Positions 27,401-34,119 of a stretch of 64,000 nt of DNA are shown one piece after another. This DNA comes from Candidatus Krumholzibacteriota bacterium. GTDB taxonomy: Bacteria > Krumholzibacteriota > Krumholzibacteriia > JAJRXK01. The position numbers and the translations under genes are program-made. A model generated the notes under the pieces. The model ran no database searches. It had not been told where the DNA came from and saw only the letters and a list, made by a program, of their open reading frames with translations. Positions within the stretch are counted from its first letter, which is position 1; each line of letters opens with the position of its first letter. Location of the stretch: contig JAJDAC010000014.1 in assembly GCA_029262065.1 (NCBI GenBank), positions 1 to 64,000 on the forward strand. The letters run 5' to 3'.

Positions 27401-28254
27401 GCGAGCTGGCCTTCGTGGCCGCCCGTCTGACCGATGCGTCGGGCAATCCCATCCCCAGCGGAACGGTGACCATGCAGGTCACCTCCGGTGATGGTCGTCT
27501 GGGCTCGGCCCAGGCTACCGCGGTAGATGTGGCAACCGATGGCAACGGCCGCGCCGACGCGGATCTACGGATTCTGGATACCGCGGGCGATGACATTCTG
27601 TTGAACGCCTACGTGGGCGGCATCCTTTCCAACACCGTGTTGGTGGAGGTCCTGGGACCACCGCGCACGACCATCTCGTTCGCGCCCGAGGCTTCACCCT
27701 ACGGTGAAGACGGTTTCTACCTGTCGTCTTCTACGCTCATTCAGTTGCAGGCCACGACCGGTGATCCGGGCGGCATCCAGGCCATCTTCGTCGACGTGGA
27801 TGTCAGTGACCCGCCGCTGCCGCAGCAGGTCTATACGGGTCCGTTCTCCCTGGACGATCTGGGCCGAGGAGCGCCGGGCGTGCACACGATCCGTTTCTTC
27901 GCCGAAGAGGTGTCAGGCGTCATCGAAGAAGTGCAGACAGTGCGGTTGTACACCAGCACCGCGCTAAGCACCGATCGTCCCATCACCAACCGACCGAACC
28001 CGTTCCGGGCCGGTCAGGAGTCCACGGTAGTCCTGTTCCAGGCACCTACCAGCGGCACGGTGACGGCCACGATCTATGACTTGTTTGGAGGCACCGTGTT
28101 CAGTCGTCAGCTCCGTGTGGATGGCGGCACCACGGCACAGTTCGTGTGGGATGGAGTCAACGGGCAGGGGTCCACCGTGGCCAACGGTGGTTACATCCTG
28201 CGGGTACAGGGGCCGGGAATAGATCTCCGGCGCAAAATTGGAGTGCTCAAATGA
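21496..28254 (+). CDS. Giant secreted repeat protein with C-terminal FlgD-like Ig domain
   Basis: A 2,252-residue protein with a Sec signal peptide (1-25, cut after AYAF region). It is built from Ig-like/invasin-like beta modules. One module, consensus LxxLxPGExxxPG...GKxGTPxxQ...FxVxVxAVDxYWNxV, occurs seven times (DNA starts 22228, 22903, 23266, 24007, 24349, 25333, 26332). From 24349 it alternates with pairs of a second module (VGPPxxFxVxVxLxD ... LxxGxxxITxQxYxxxExIxLxVxDxxG), giving a roughly 330-residue super-repeat. A bacterial Ig-type segment (about 1950-2035) and a final FlgD-like domain (RPNPFRAG to RRKIGVLK) close the protein. This suggests an adhesin or cell-surface fibre. It is the first gene of the operon and its stop overlaps the next start (ATGA). 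The upstream frame to 21388 lacks a start signal. Confidence 0.8.
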   Translation: MIRNNAWLVAAALVLAMIVPQTAYAFDYLEITVVNPQIVQGRPAVTVEVAYSVRVRAVNANGTTDTTADFINAELYSPDVPATLPSSAYLQAGERQFDNLVMLADGQPVRLRVRDADDGSVPFGEILIDCYNFVDRFNVVVPGGDKFVDQAINITLQALDQNGDLVLNFRDDVTLDALVGDFASGPTTNVAGTSFTLGAVTVPVTFWGTDPATRENELTATNAITYPGQGLPASGQATVTPLRPGPLNTVMLLLPGETLTPGVSPGKTGTPNAQISGIAFPGVDVYATDLHWNPVEPPTYPTLTWSTDDPSGGVSLPAGGGMSGNAELDESVTLISSGLRRVTATASGAISSSSDSFVQLNPEGLDHFVFDYAVWDTTDVQVTTIPFQLRVRAEDINNNPFPFNGQVTIRALLGTSDESEDYVIVNNSTFVNGQLDALVQVTKRAFSARVIVDSNGAVVGTSGRFQVNSGPLDRIMTTWPGETWVPGLNDDTFSGNIGNPNSTVAGAEVFPVTVRPVDRYGNIVSGQRNVTVSSGTGYFELPDYPNNLISLNNPVDVRVILRTYQTQTLTCDASGVGPEPSSGVFVSPAPYGRMVVEAPGETLDPGIFDTLEDDGKIGNPSVQDAGVPFDVRVYAVDSYWNPITDLDPALPISTNFDSSDPAAVLPSSPQSLTDNSVDFTVTLITLADPNQQTVEVDDPANGVSAFVPIPLKAGIIDHFDIGVNNSSNPTPNDVLLDIPDHQAGSSLPNVTIVARDVFNNHIADYTNDVTLFVDHGTNVLTPQTVSMGDGFGSGTYQGVWRGPIQITKAGVDVRLFAREELFATTDSSNAFTVFAGPYGDLVLLLPGESHTPGIAPGKVGTPLPTIAGDPVVATVLATDAYWNPVTSQPAVHLASSDYFQMISANDQPLDPDGTATFDLLFRAATLQTLSVSDLITPANADESDILVSPDEFARLMILLPGETAQPGGPEADGKTGTPTTQIASIDFDVRMHSVDQFWNRVDNSTEHIHLATDDASVTPTNPVNNDQQLVNGEIIMPMFLTTTGFVTLSTSALDDLAIVGQSVTVEVEQGSLYQITTPATAAVGPPAAFSMTIALLDSLGSPVPEANNFVDIKAFRSNLQPASSTLQVTQAQLNAGTVTITNQAYDTVEEIVLQITDASGRASYSNPIIMTANGLEYVVTVGTDPPPRVGPPATFPVSVVLRDTDTQTIIDDDRDFTVEVYNSLGGLGAGVWAVTNQRLDRGTITFQQSYTRAENIYIRISDSTGLEGFSPVFAVAHDGYKRLQIVAPGEVVEPGVAAFDAEGKSGTPDRHRSGEPFPITVRAVDQYWNLASDIDTGDLRLVASDNSFSLPGNPNVNNVPFVNGRRTFTGFLTDQGTVDVTVYDEADLAKPEQTVGVPIDPPYEYQITVPATASTGPVPGFQVVVTLIDPTTGNVVPSAQNRVYLTALQTNLALASGTLGVPETQLIDGAAVVNNQSYSTVEDIILRVSDDFGREAFSTVIQMDTGGLFFSVSIPDSATVGPPVSFPLTVELLDSNTGERVTTQDRLVDIEVFSASSGLAGTGALGVRQGLLEQGLLTISQTYSKAEDIFLQVNDDTGVTGISNTCRVLADGFKRLQIVAPGEMPEAGALSGTGKSGVVLTQQAEVPFSVQIRAVDQYWNMVNTISDGVIRLTSSGNTLLLEDPVDEGAPFVNGARDFRIILGDPGVVAVFATDESRPSVSTGRVDIPVNEAEYRVILPDPAVVTAGPPSTFAVTVRLVNPETEERINAGNDFNMRALLPDRTAASNTLGIDTGTLVAGEAQVTGQNYATSETIVIEVTDSRGRVAYSDELVVAPVGVTWSVAVPDTVYAGQPWSMDVQRIDIVTGQIVTSDDRNFTLTAFSGNAPRPDIALDPNGVLCTTSGTTSGGTVTLAGQCYDRAEAIFLELTDSFDEGTFSTVIQVLPDVAAELNLFVEELPGQPLNRPLRPGELAFVAARLTDASGNPIPSGTVTMQVTSGDGRLGSAQATAVDVATDGNGRADADLRILDTAGDDILLNAYVGGILSNTVLVEVLGPPRTTISFAPEASPYGEDGFYLSSSTLIQLQATTGDPGGIQAIFVDVDVSDPPLPQQVYTGPFSLDDLGRGAPGVHTIRFFAEEVSGVIEEVQTVRLYTSTALSTDRPITNRPNPFRAGQESTVVLFQAPTSGTVTATIYDLFGGTVFSRQLRVDGGTTAQFVWDGVNGQGSTVANGGYILRVQGPGIDLRRKIGVLK
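22228..26487 (+). repeat. Seven-copy PGE/YWN module and three-unit super-repeat in the giant surface protein
   Basis: Copies of a 50-56 codon module lie at 22228-22380, 22903-23073, 23266-23430, 24007-24156, 24349-24504, 25333-25494 and 26332-26487. Each runs from a (Y/F)xRLxxxxPGE-type start to an AVDxYWN-type end. The last three are spaced 984 and 999 bases, with two second-type modules between each. Copies 6 and 7 share RLQIVAPGE and near-identical DNA, pointing to recent duplication. A degenerate fourth start (LNLFVEELPGQ) is at about 27340. Confidence 0.85.
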
Positions 28255-29540
28255 TGCCCCGCCGCGCAATGGCGCTTTCCTTGGCGGTCCTGTTGGCCGC
28301 ACCGATGGTTGGGTCAATCGCGTACGCCGCGGATGACGCCGGCGTGGCCGGAGCGTTCCTACGCTTTGGTAGCAGTGCCCGGACCTTGGGAATGGGCAAC
28401 GCGGTAACCGCGATGCCCGACGACACCGCGGGTGCGTACTGGAACCCGGCTGGGCTCGCCTTGTTGCGAACCATGGAACTCACTGGGATGGGCGCCACGT
28501 TGTTCGACGATACCCAGTTCACGTTCTTCAGTCTCGGGTTGCCCACCGAGAACGCGGGCACGTTCGCGCTCACGGGATCCTTCTTCACCAGCGGAAGCTT
28601 CGAGCGAGCCACCCTGTTCGAAGACCTCGACGAGAGCTTTTCAGAGAGTTCAGGCTTGTTCGCGCTCAGTTACGCCCGGGGCACCGGACGGTTCGCGTGG
28701 GGTGTCAGCCTGAAATCGGTGTCGCAGACCGTGGCCGGAGCCAGCGGCGGCGGCATCGGCGCCGATCTGGGTCTGTACTTTCGGCCGCACCGCAGCATCA
28801 GCTTCGGCATGGCGTACCAGAACGCCATCGCGCCGACCATCACGCTTGATCAGCAGCCCGAAGAGTTCGCACGCAGCCTGCGCGGTGGAACGGCTTTGCA
28901 CTTCTTCCAGAATCGACTGCTGGTCAGCTCGGATCTGATAAAGACCGACACCATGGACCTGGATTTTCGCAGCGGCATCGAGGTCTGGGCCAACCGTTCG
29001 TTCGCGTTGCGGTCGGGCTACGACACCGTGGCCGAGCAATCGACGTTCGGTGCGGCCTTCCGCTGGGAAAACTGGCAGATCGACTACAGCTTCCTGAACC
29101 ACGCCCTGGGTGGCACGAACGTGCTCAGCGCCACGCTACGGTTTGGTGTGCCCTACGGTGTGAAGGTCCATCGAGACCGCACGTTGTTCAGCCCTTCGGG
29201 TGAGGACAAGGCGGTCGAGTTCGCCATCGATACGGCCGTGCGCGGCACGGTTGAGAATTGGCAGCTCGTGATTCAGGACGATACGGGTAAGCAGGTACGG
29301 GTGCTCGAAGGGCACGGGACGCCGCCCGAGGGCGTCACCTGGAGCGGCGAAGATGACAACGGCCGCCTGGTCGAGGACGGAAACTACCACGTGAAAGTGG
29401 TGATTCTCGACGAGCTGGGCGAGCAATGGGACTACGACACCAGCGTACGCATTCTGGGCTTCCAGAGCCGTACAAGGTCGCCGATCCGGGTTGAGATCAG
29501 CGGTAGCGAAAGCGAACCGCAGGAAGGGAAGGACCGATGA
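28251..29540 (+). CDS. PorV/UPF0164-like outer-membrane barrel protein with C-terminal FlgD-type module
   Basis: A 429-residue protein with a signal peptide (1-27, cut after AYAA). The mature start GVAGAFLRFGSSARTLGMGNA and DDTAGAYWNPAGLA are the hallmark N-terminal signature of the PorV/PorQ/UPF0164 (FadL-like) outer-membrane family, followed by amphipathic beta strands to about residue 305. The last about 110 residues form a FlgD-like module (WQLVIQDDTGKQ, GHGTPPEGVTWSGEDDNG, DGNYHVKVVI) that should lie in the periplasm. PorV in Bacteroidota is the shuttle of the type IX secretion system that binds C-terminal domains of cargo; whether this one does so is inference. Starts within the giant protein's stop (ATGATG) and ends overlapping the next ATG. 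Confidence 0.8.
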   Translation: MMPRRAMALSLAVLLAAPMVGSIAYAADDAGVAGAFLRFGSSARTLGMGNAVTAMPDDTAGAYWNPAGLALLRTMELTGMGATLFDDTQFTFFSLGLPTENAGTFALTGSFFTSGSFERATLFEDLDESFSESSGLFALSYARGTGRFAWGVSLKSVSQTVAGASGGGIGADLGLYFRPHRSISFGMAYQNAIAPTITLDQQPEEFARSLRGGTALHFFQNRLLVSSDLIKTDTMDLDFRSGIEVWANRSFALRSGYDTVAEQSTFGAAFRWENWQIDYSFLNHALGGTNVLSATLRFGVPYGVKVHRDRTLFSPSGEDKAVEFAIDTAVRGTVENWQLVIQDDTGKQVRVLEGHGTPPEGVTWSGEDDNGRLVEDGNYHVKVVILDELGEQWDYDTSVRILGFQSRTRSPIRVEISGSESEPQEGKDR

Positions 29541-32500
29541 CTCTGCGGGGGAGCCTCTTTCTCGTCGTTGCCTGGCTGATGTTCAGCGCGGTGGCGGAGG
29601 CGGCTGAAGAACGGCAGGTTCTGAGCGAAGACGCGCTATGGCGCGCGGCCGGAGCCGCCTTCCAGGACGGGCAGGACAAGTCGGCCGCCATGCAGCAGTA
29701 CCGACTGTTCGTAAATACCTACAACAAGAGTGAGCATGCCGCCCAGGCGCAGTTCATGTTGGCCGAATGCTACTTTGCAATCGGCGACTATGAGACCGCG
29801 CGCAAGGAGTTTGCTCGGGTCAAGGACTTCAAGGGACGCACCGACTACCTCGACGCCAGCGTGAGGCTGCGCATCGGCGAGTGCTGGTTCAACGTGGGCG
29901 ACATGGACGCCGCCATTGCCACCTACACCGGGCTGATCGACAAGTACGAAGACAGCTTCCTGTTGTCGGAGGCCCTGTACGAAGTGGGTCTGGCCTACAT
30001 CGTCGATGGCAACTGGCTGAAACTGAAGGCGGCCTATCGCCGCCTGCTCGACGCGCGTCCCGGCTACGGTGAAATGGCGCAGGTGAAGTTCGCGTTGGGT
30101 CTGTTTGCGTACCACGACGAGCGATACGACGAAGCCATTGCCTATTTCGAACAGGTACCCAGCGATCGCGGTTTGTACTACCTGGGCCGTTGCCTCGAAG
30201 ACACCGGCCAGTACATTCTGGCCATCCAGCGCTACAAGCAGGTTCAGCGGCAGTTTCCTGACAGTCCACTCGGCGATGACGTGGCCTTCAGCGTGGCCGA
30301 GGCATTCTACCGGAGTGGTCAGAACGCGGTGGCGGTGCGCAGCTACCAGGAATTCATCGAGTCGTTTCCCGAATCGGATTTCGTACCCAACGCCCGCTAC
30401 AAGATGGCGTGCGTCACGTACCAGGAGGGTCGCTACGACGAGAGCATCCGCGAACTGCAGGAAATCTGCAAACTGTTCAAGGGCACGATCGTGTGTGCGT
30501 ACGCCGCCTATCTGACGGGCGACTGCTACATGCACCTGGGACGAACGGCCGATGCCATCTTCGCCTACACCGGCGTGGTCAAGGACTTCGAGGACTCCAC
30601 GGTGGCCAGCGCCGCGCTGCATAAGATCGTGTACGCCTACGCCGAAGACGAAAACTGGGGCCAGTCGATCCAGATGGCCAAGGAATTCGAACGTCGGTAC
30701 GCGGGAGACCGCCTTGAAGCCCGCGTTTCGGTGTTGCGAGGCTTCGCGCACTACCGGCTCGAGGAATACGACGCGGCGATCCTGTCCTTCCAGAACGTGC
30801 TGGACAAGAACGTGAACACCGATGTGGCCGAGCGTGCGCTGTTCCTGGCTACGCTCGCGCACAAGGAACAGGGCGACTACGATCGCCTGATCACCAACTA
30901 CAATTTCATTGCCAGCCGTCTGTTGCCCACGCCCAGCGTGTGGCGAGCTCGTACCTACTACCATCTGGGTGAGGCGTACTACACCGAAGGCCTGTACCGC
31001 GAAGCCAGCGGTATGTATCGCCTGGTGCTTACTGGCTATCCAAAGAGCAACGTAGCCGCTTCTTCGTTGCAGGGGTTGGTCGCCAGCCTGAGCCAGATGG
31101 ACGAGTACGAGTTGGCGCTGCAGGAGCAGGAGAAGTTCCTGCTCGAGCTGGCCAATGCCGACAGCGAAGAGGGAACGAACTCGCTTGCGGTGGGCTCCAT
31201 CTACTTCAACCAGCACAAGTACGAAGAATCCCTGCGGGAGTTCCTGGACTTCATCGAGGCGCACCCCGACGCACCCGAGGCCGCGGCCGCGCTGTACAAG
31301 GCCGGCGATGCCTACTATCGCCTGCAGTACTACGAGCAGGCTCTGCAGATGTGGTCGAGACTCGTGAGTCGCTTTCCCGACGCTCCGGAAGTGGGCGACG
31401 CCACCTATCGGATCGCCGATACGCAGTTTGGCTTGGGTCAATACGCCGATGCAAACGCCACATACGGAAGTCTCCAGGCGGCGTATCCCAATTCGAGTCA
31501 CGCTGCCGACGCCGCGTTTGGTGTAGCCAACTGTGCCTACAACCTGGGTCAGGACGATCGCGCGATCGCAGCCTTCACGCAGTTCGTTGAACGCTACCCC
31601 GACGACCCGCGGGTCGAAGACGCGGAGTTGGGGATCCAATCCAGCTACTACCGTAGCGGTCGCAACATGGAAGAGTACCTGTCCAAGCGCCCCGACAGCG
31701 CGCTGGCGGCCGATGTGGTGTGGAACCAGGGTCAAGATGCCTTCGCGGCGGGAGAATTCAAGGCGGCGGCCAAGGCCTTCGAACGCGTCACCTTGGACTA
31801 TCCGGGCAGCGAAAGCGGAGCCGGTGCGCTCTTCTACCTGGCCGAGAGTTACTACCGGTTGGAAGAGTGGGAGCCAGCCCGCGCGGGATTCCGCAACTTC
31901 CTGACCACGCACGGCGGGCATGAGTTCGTGGAACTGGCCATGTTCCGAACGGCCACGGTGGAGTTCAAGCTCGAGGAATTCGCGTCGGCCGCGGCCACCT
32001 ACGAGACGCTGCTCGACGAGTATCCCACTGGTGAGTACGCGCCGCTGGCCGCCTACAACCGCAGCGTGGCCTTCCAGCAGGTGGAAGATTGGACCGCGGC
32101 CATTGGTGCTTTGGTCCAGCTGCTGGATGACTACCCGGACAACGAACGTTCCGCGGGCGCGTGGCTCGAAGTCGCCGCGCTCTATCAGGACGAACTGGGC
32201 GACTACGCCAAAGCCGTCGATGCCTACGGCAAGGCGTTGGCGCAGGGCGCGGGCTCGGCCGTCGAAATTCACTACTACCAGGGCCAGTGTCACGAGAAGG
32301 CCAAGGACTGGGCAAACGCTCTGGCGGCCTACCAAGCTTCGGCGAGCGCGGCAAATGGCGGGGCTGACCCGTTTGCCGTGGCCAGCTTGGTGCAGATTGG
32401 AACGATTCACGAGGATCGGCACGAGTGGTCCGAGGCCGTCGGAGCTTACGAGCAGATTCTGAGTGCGGGCGGCAAGCCCGAGTGGAACGCGATGGCGCAA

Positions 32501-32545
32501 GAGAGAATCGACGCCATTCGCGGTGGTCTGGACGTGGGTCGATAG
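29537..32545 (+). CDS. Large periplasmic tetratricopeptide-repeat protein (CpoB/YbgF/BamD-like repeats)
   Basis: A 1,002-residue protein with a signal peptide (1-22, cut after AVAEAA). The rest is tandem alpha-helical TPR units of 34-38 residues with the usual pattern, for example AQFMLAECYFAIGDYETARKEF, AYLTGDCYMHLGRTADAIFAY and LFYLAESYYRLEEWEPARAGF. I count well over twenty repeats. The repeats between Tyr-rich units resemble those of CpoB/YbgF, which in Tol-Pal operons works with TolA, and of BamD. It starts inside the PorV-like gene's stop (ATGA), and exbB follows 24 bases later. It probably forms a long periplasmic scaffold linking the motor to the outer-membrane protein. No catalytic domain is visible. 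Confidence 0.85.
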   Translation: MTLRGSLFLVVAWLMFSAVAEAAEERQVLSEDALWRAAGAAFQDGQDKSAAMQQYRLFVNTYNKSEHAAQAQFMLAECYFAIGDYETARKEFARVKDFKGRTDYLDASVRLRIGECWFNVGDMDAAIATYTGLIDKYEDSFLLSEALYEVGLAYIVDGNWLKLKAAYRRLLDARPGYGEMAQVKFALGLFAYHDERYDEAIAYFEQVPSDRGLYYLGRCLEDTGQYILAIQRYKQVQRQFPDSPLGDDVAFSVAEAFYRSGQNAVAVRSYQEFIESFPESDFVPNARYKMACVTYQEGRYDESIRELQEICKLFKGTIVCAYAAYLTGDCYMHLGRTADAIFAYTGVVKDFEDSTVASAALHKIVYAYAEDENWGQSIQMAKEFERRYAGDRLEARVSVLRGFAHYRLEEYDAAILSFQNVLDKNVNTDVAERALFLATLAHKEQGDYDRLITNYNFIASRLLPTPSVWRARTYYHLGEAYYTEGLYREASGMYRLVLTGYPKSNVAASSLQGLVASLSQMDEYELALQEQEKFLLELANADSEEGTNSLAVGSIYFNQHKYEESLREFLDFIEAHPDAPEAAAALYKAGDAYYRLQYYEQALQMWSRLVSRFPDAPEVGDATYRIADTQFGLGQYADANATYGSLQAAYPNSSHAADAAFGVANCAYNLGQDDRAIAAFTQFVERYPDDPRVEDAELGIQSSYYRSGRNMEEYLSKRPDSALAADVVWNQGQDAFAAGEFKAAAKAFERVTLDYPGSESGAGALFYLAESYYRLEEWEPARAGFRNFLTTHGGHEFVELAMFRTATVEFKLEEFASAAATYETLLDEYPTGEYAPLAAYNRSVAFQQVEDWTAAIGALVQLLDDYPDNERSAGAWLEVAALYQDELGDYAKAVDAYGKALAQGAGSAVEIHYYQGQCHEKAKDWANALAAYQASASAANGGADPFAVASLVQIGTIHEDRHEWSEAVGAYEQILSAGGKPEWNAMAQERIDAIRGGLDVGR

Positions 32546-32569
32546 ACCCCAAGGAGAGGAAGAAACGTC

Positions 32570-33262
32570 ATGATTGGGGATCTAACCCTTCTGGAGCTGT
32601 TTCGGTCGTCGCCCACAATGACCGTGCTGTTGCTGTGCTCCATCGTCACCGTGGGTTTCGCCGTGGAGCGCTGGATGTACTTTGCGCGACACGCAACCAA
32701 GTCGGGTGGCTTCATGAAGAAGCTGGCGCCGAAGCTGAAGTCGCAGAACACCAAGGCTGCTCTCACCCTGTGTGAGGAGTCGCGCGGTTCGGTGGCTCGC
32801 GTGCTTGCGCAGGGTTTGAATCACCTGCATATGGGCCGCGACGAACTGAAGAATCGCATCAACACCGCCATCGAGGTGGAGCAGGTAGAGATGGAGCGCA
32901 ACCTCAGCGTGCTTGGCACCATGAGCAACATCGCTCCGCTTCTGGGTCTGTTCGGAACGGTGGTCGGTATCATCCGGGCCTTCGCCGACATCGCGAAAAC
33001 CGGTTCCGGTGGAAGCTCGGTGGTGGCCATGGGTGTGGCTGAAGCGCTCATGACCACGGCGGCTGGAATCGTGGTCGCAGTCATCGCCACGGTATTCTTC
33101 AACGCTTTCGTGCGCATGATCCGAACCCGCACCGTCGAGCTCGAAGATGCGCGCGAAGAGTTCTTTGCCTTGCTGCCGAGGGCACCCCTGGCTGTCTCGA
33201 ACCACACGCAACCGCAGAGCGCTTCCTCGCAAGAGCCGGCTCCCAGCGGTTTTCTTTCCTAG
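32570..33262 (+). CDS. exbB: ExbB/TolQ/MotA-type proton channel protein
   Basis: A 230-residue inner-membrane protein with three helices (about 16-34, 115-138, 150-172). The conserved pore motifs are NIAPLLGLFGTVVGIIRAF on helix 2 and ALMTTAAGIVVAVIATVFFNAF on helix 3, with a cytoplasmic region between helices 1 and 2. Family members form a pentamer around ExbD/TolR and convert proton flow to motion. GGAGAGGAAG precedes the ATG. It is followed by two different ExbD-type genes, so it probably serves both. The C-terminal about 30 residues are Ser/Pro/Gln-rich. Confidence 0.93.
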   Translation: MIGDLTLLELFRSSPTMTVLLLCSIVTVGFAVERWMYFARHATKSGGFMKKLAPKLKSQNTKAALTLCEESRGSVARVLAQGLNHLHMGRDELKNRINTAIEVEQVEMERNLSVLGTMSNIAPLLGLFGTVVGIIRAFADIAKTGSGGSSVVAMGVAEALMTTAAGIVVAVIATVFFNAFVRMIRTRTVELEDAREEFFALLPRAPLAVSNHTQPQSASSQEPAPSGFLS

Positions 33263-33280
33263 GGCGAACGGAAGCTCAAG

Positions 33281-33712
33281 ATGTTTGGTAAGAACAAAGG
33301 CACCGCAGCGGGTATCACGGGCGCGAACATCACGCCCCTGGCCGACGTGACCACGACCCTGATTGTCGTGTTCCTGGTGACCATGCCTACCATTCTATGG
33401 AGTGGTATCGAGGTGAAGGCCACCGAAGCCGAGGGGGGATCCCAGGTGATTTCAAGCCAGGCCCCGAAAGAGAACACCCTGCTCACTATCGCGGTCCGGC
33501 CCGACGGCCTGACGTTGAATCGCGAGCCCATCGAATTTGCCGATCTGGGTCCCAAGTTGGTCGAGCGTCTCGCCGAACGCGAAGACAAGACCGTCGTGGT
33601 CGTGCCCAGTGATTTGGTGGAGTTGGGCGAGGTGGTGGCGGTACTCGACGTGGCCAAGGCCAGCGGCGCGGGATCGTTGGCTCTTCTCAACCTGAAGGAA
33701 TCGAAGCGATGA
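33281..33712 (+). CDS. exbD: ExbD/TolR-type protein, canonical copy
   Basis: A 143-residue bitopic inner-membrane protein. A short cytoplasmic N-terminus leads to one helix (about 20-40) that carries the essential protonatable residue, Asp22, in the motif TPLADVTTTLIVVFLV. The periplasmic domain (about 60-140) has the ExbD pattern LLTIAVRPDGLTLNREPI, then a DKTVVVVPSD strand, typical of the dimeric ExbD/TolR fold. It works inside the ExbB pentamer. It ends ATGA-overlapped with the second exbD-type gene. Confidence 0.92.
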   Translation: MFGKNKGTAAGITGANITPLADVTTTLIVVFLVTMPTILWSGIEVKATEAEGGSQVISSQAPKENTLLTIAVRPDGLTLNREPIEFADLGPKLVERLAEREDKTVVVVPSDLVELGEVVAVLDVAKASGAGSLALLNLKESKR

Positions 33713-34119
33713 AATCGCAACCGGGGTTCGAGGTGAAGGTAGATGTGGTCCCGATCATCAACGTGTCGTTGGTCATCGTCCTCACGCTCATGATCATCTC
33801 ACCCTTTCTGGACAGCAGTGAGCACCCGGTCGACCTGCCCCAGGCCAACGCCAGCGAGGCCGAGGATAGCGAGAACATCGAGATCACGTACACGCTGGAC
33901 GGTGAGATCTGGGTGGATGAGCAACTGCTTCAACTCAGCGAGGTCCAACCGTACCTGCGCGAGTTGATTGCGTTGAGTCCGCACTCGACGGCCGTCGTCA
34001 AAGCCGATCGCGCCATTCTCTACGGGGACGTGGAGCGATTGATAGCCGAAATCGAGTTGGCCGAGGCCGCGCAGATCGCGTTGGCGACGCGCCAACACGA
34101 CCAGGAGTCGGGTGAATGA
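33709..34119 (+). CDS. Second ExbD/TolR-type protein with Asn in place of the essential Asp
   Basis: A 136-residue bitopic protein, one helix (about 13-31) and a periplasmic domain with the ExbD features ITYTLDGEIWVDEQL and TAVVKADRAILYGDVERLIAEI. In the helix the motif reads VPIINVSLVIVLTLMI. Aligned with PLADV of the preceding gene, the proton-carrying Asp is Asn18, which cannot be protonated in the same way. Asp12 nearby lies outside the helix position. ATGA overlap on both sides (with exbD and with the TonB-like gene) indicates strong translational coupling. It may pair with the canonical copy as an asymmetric dimer. Confidence 0.9.
   Translation: MKSQPGFEVKVDVVPIINVSLVIVLTLMIISPFLDSSEHPVDLPQANASEAEDSENIEITYTLDGEIWVDEQLLQLSEVQPYLRELIALSPHSTAVVKADRAILYGDVERLIAEIELAEAAQIALATRQHDQESGE

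Noticed and set aside
29636-32500. A 954-codon open frame on the minus strand opposite the TPR gene
   Set aside because: It mirrors a GC-rich coding gene codon by codon, has no start signal and its translation is Arg/Gly/Val-rich without motifs; the plus-strand frame has clear TPRs.
32570-34119. Flagellar MotA/MotB stator genes
   Set aside because: The proteins are ExbB/ExbD-size and are followed by a TonB C-terminal domain protein; no other flagellar gene is present, and FlgD-like domains here are Ig-type tails of secreted proteins, not hook-cap proteins.
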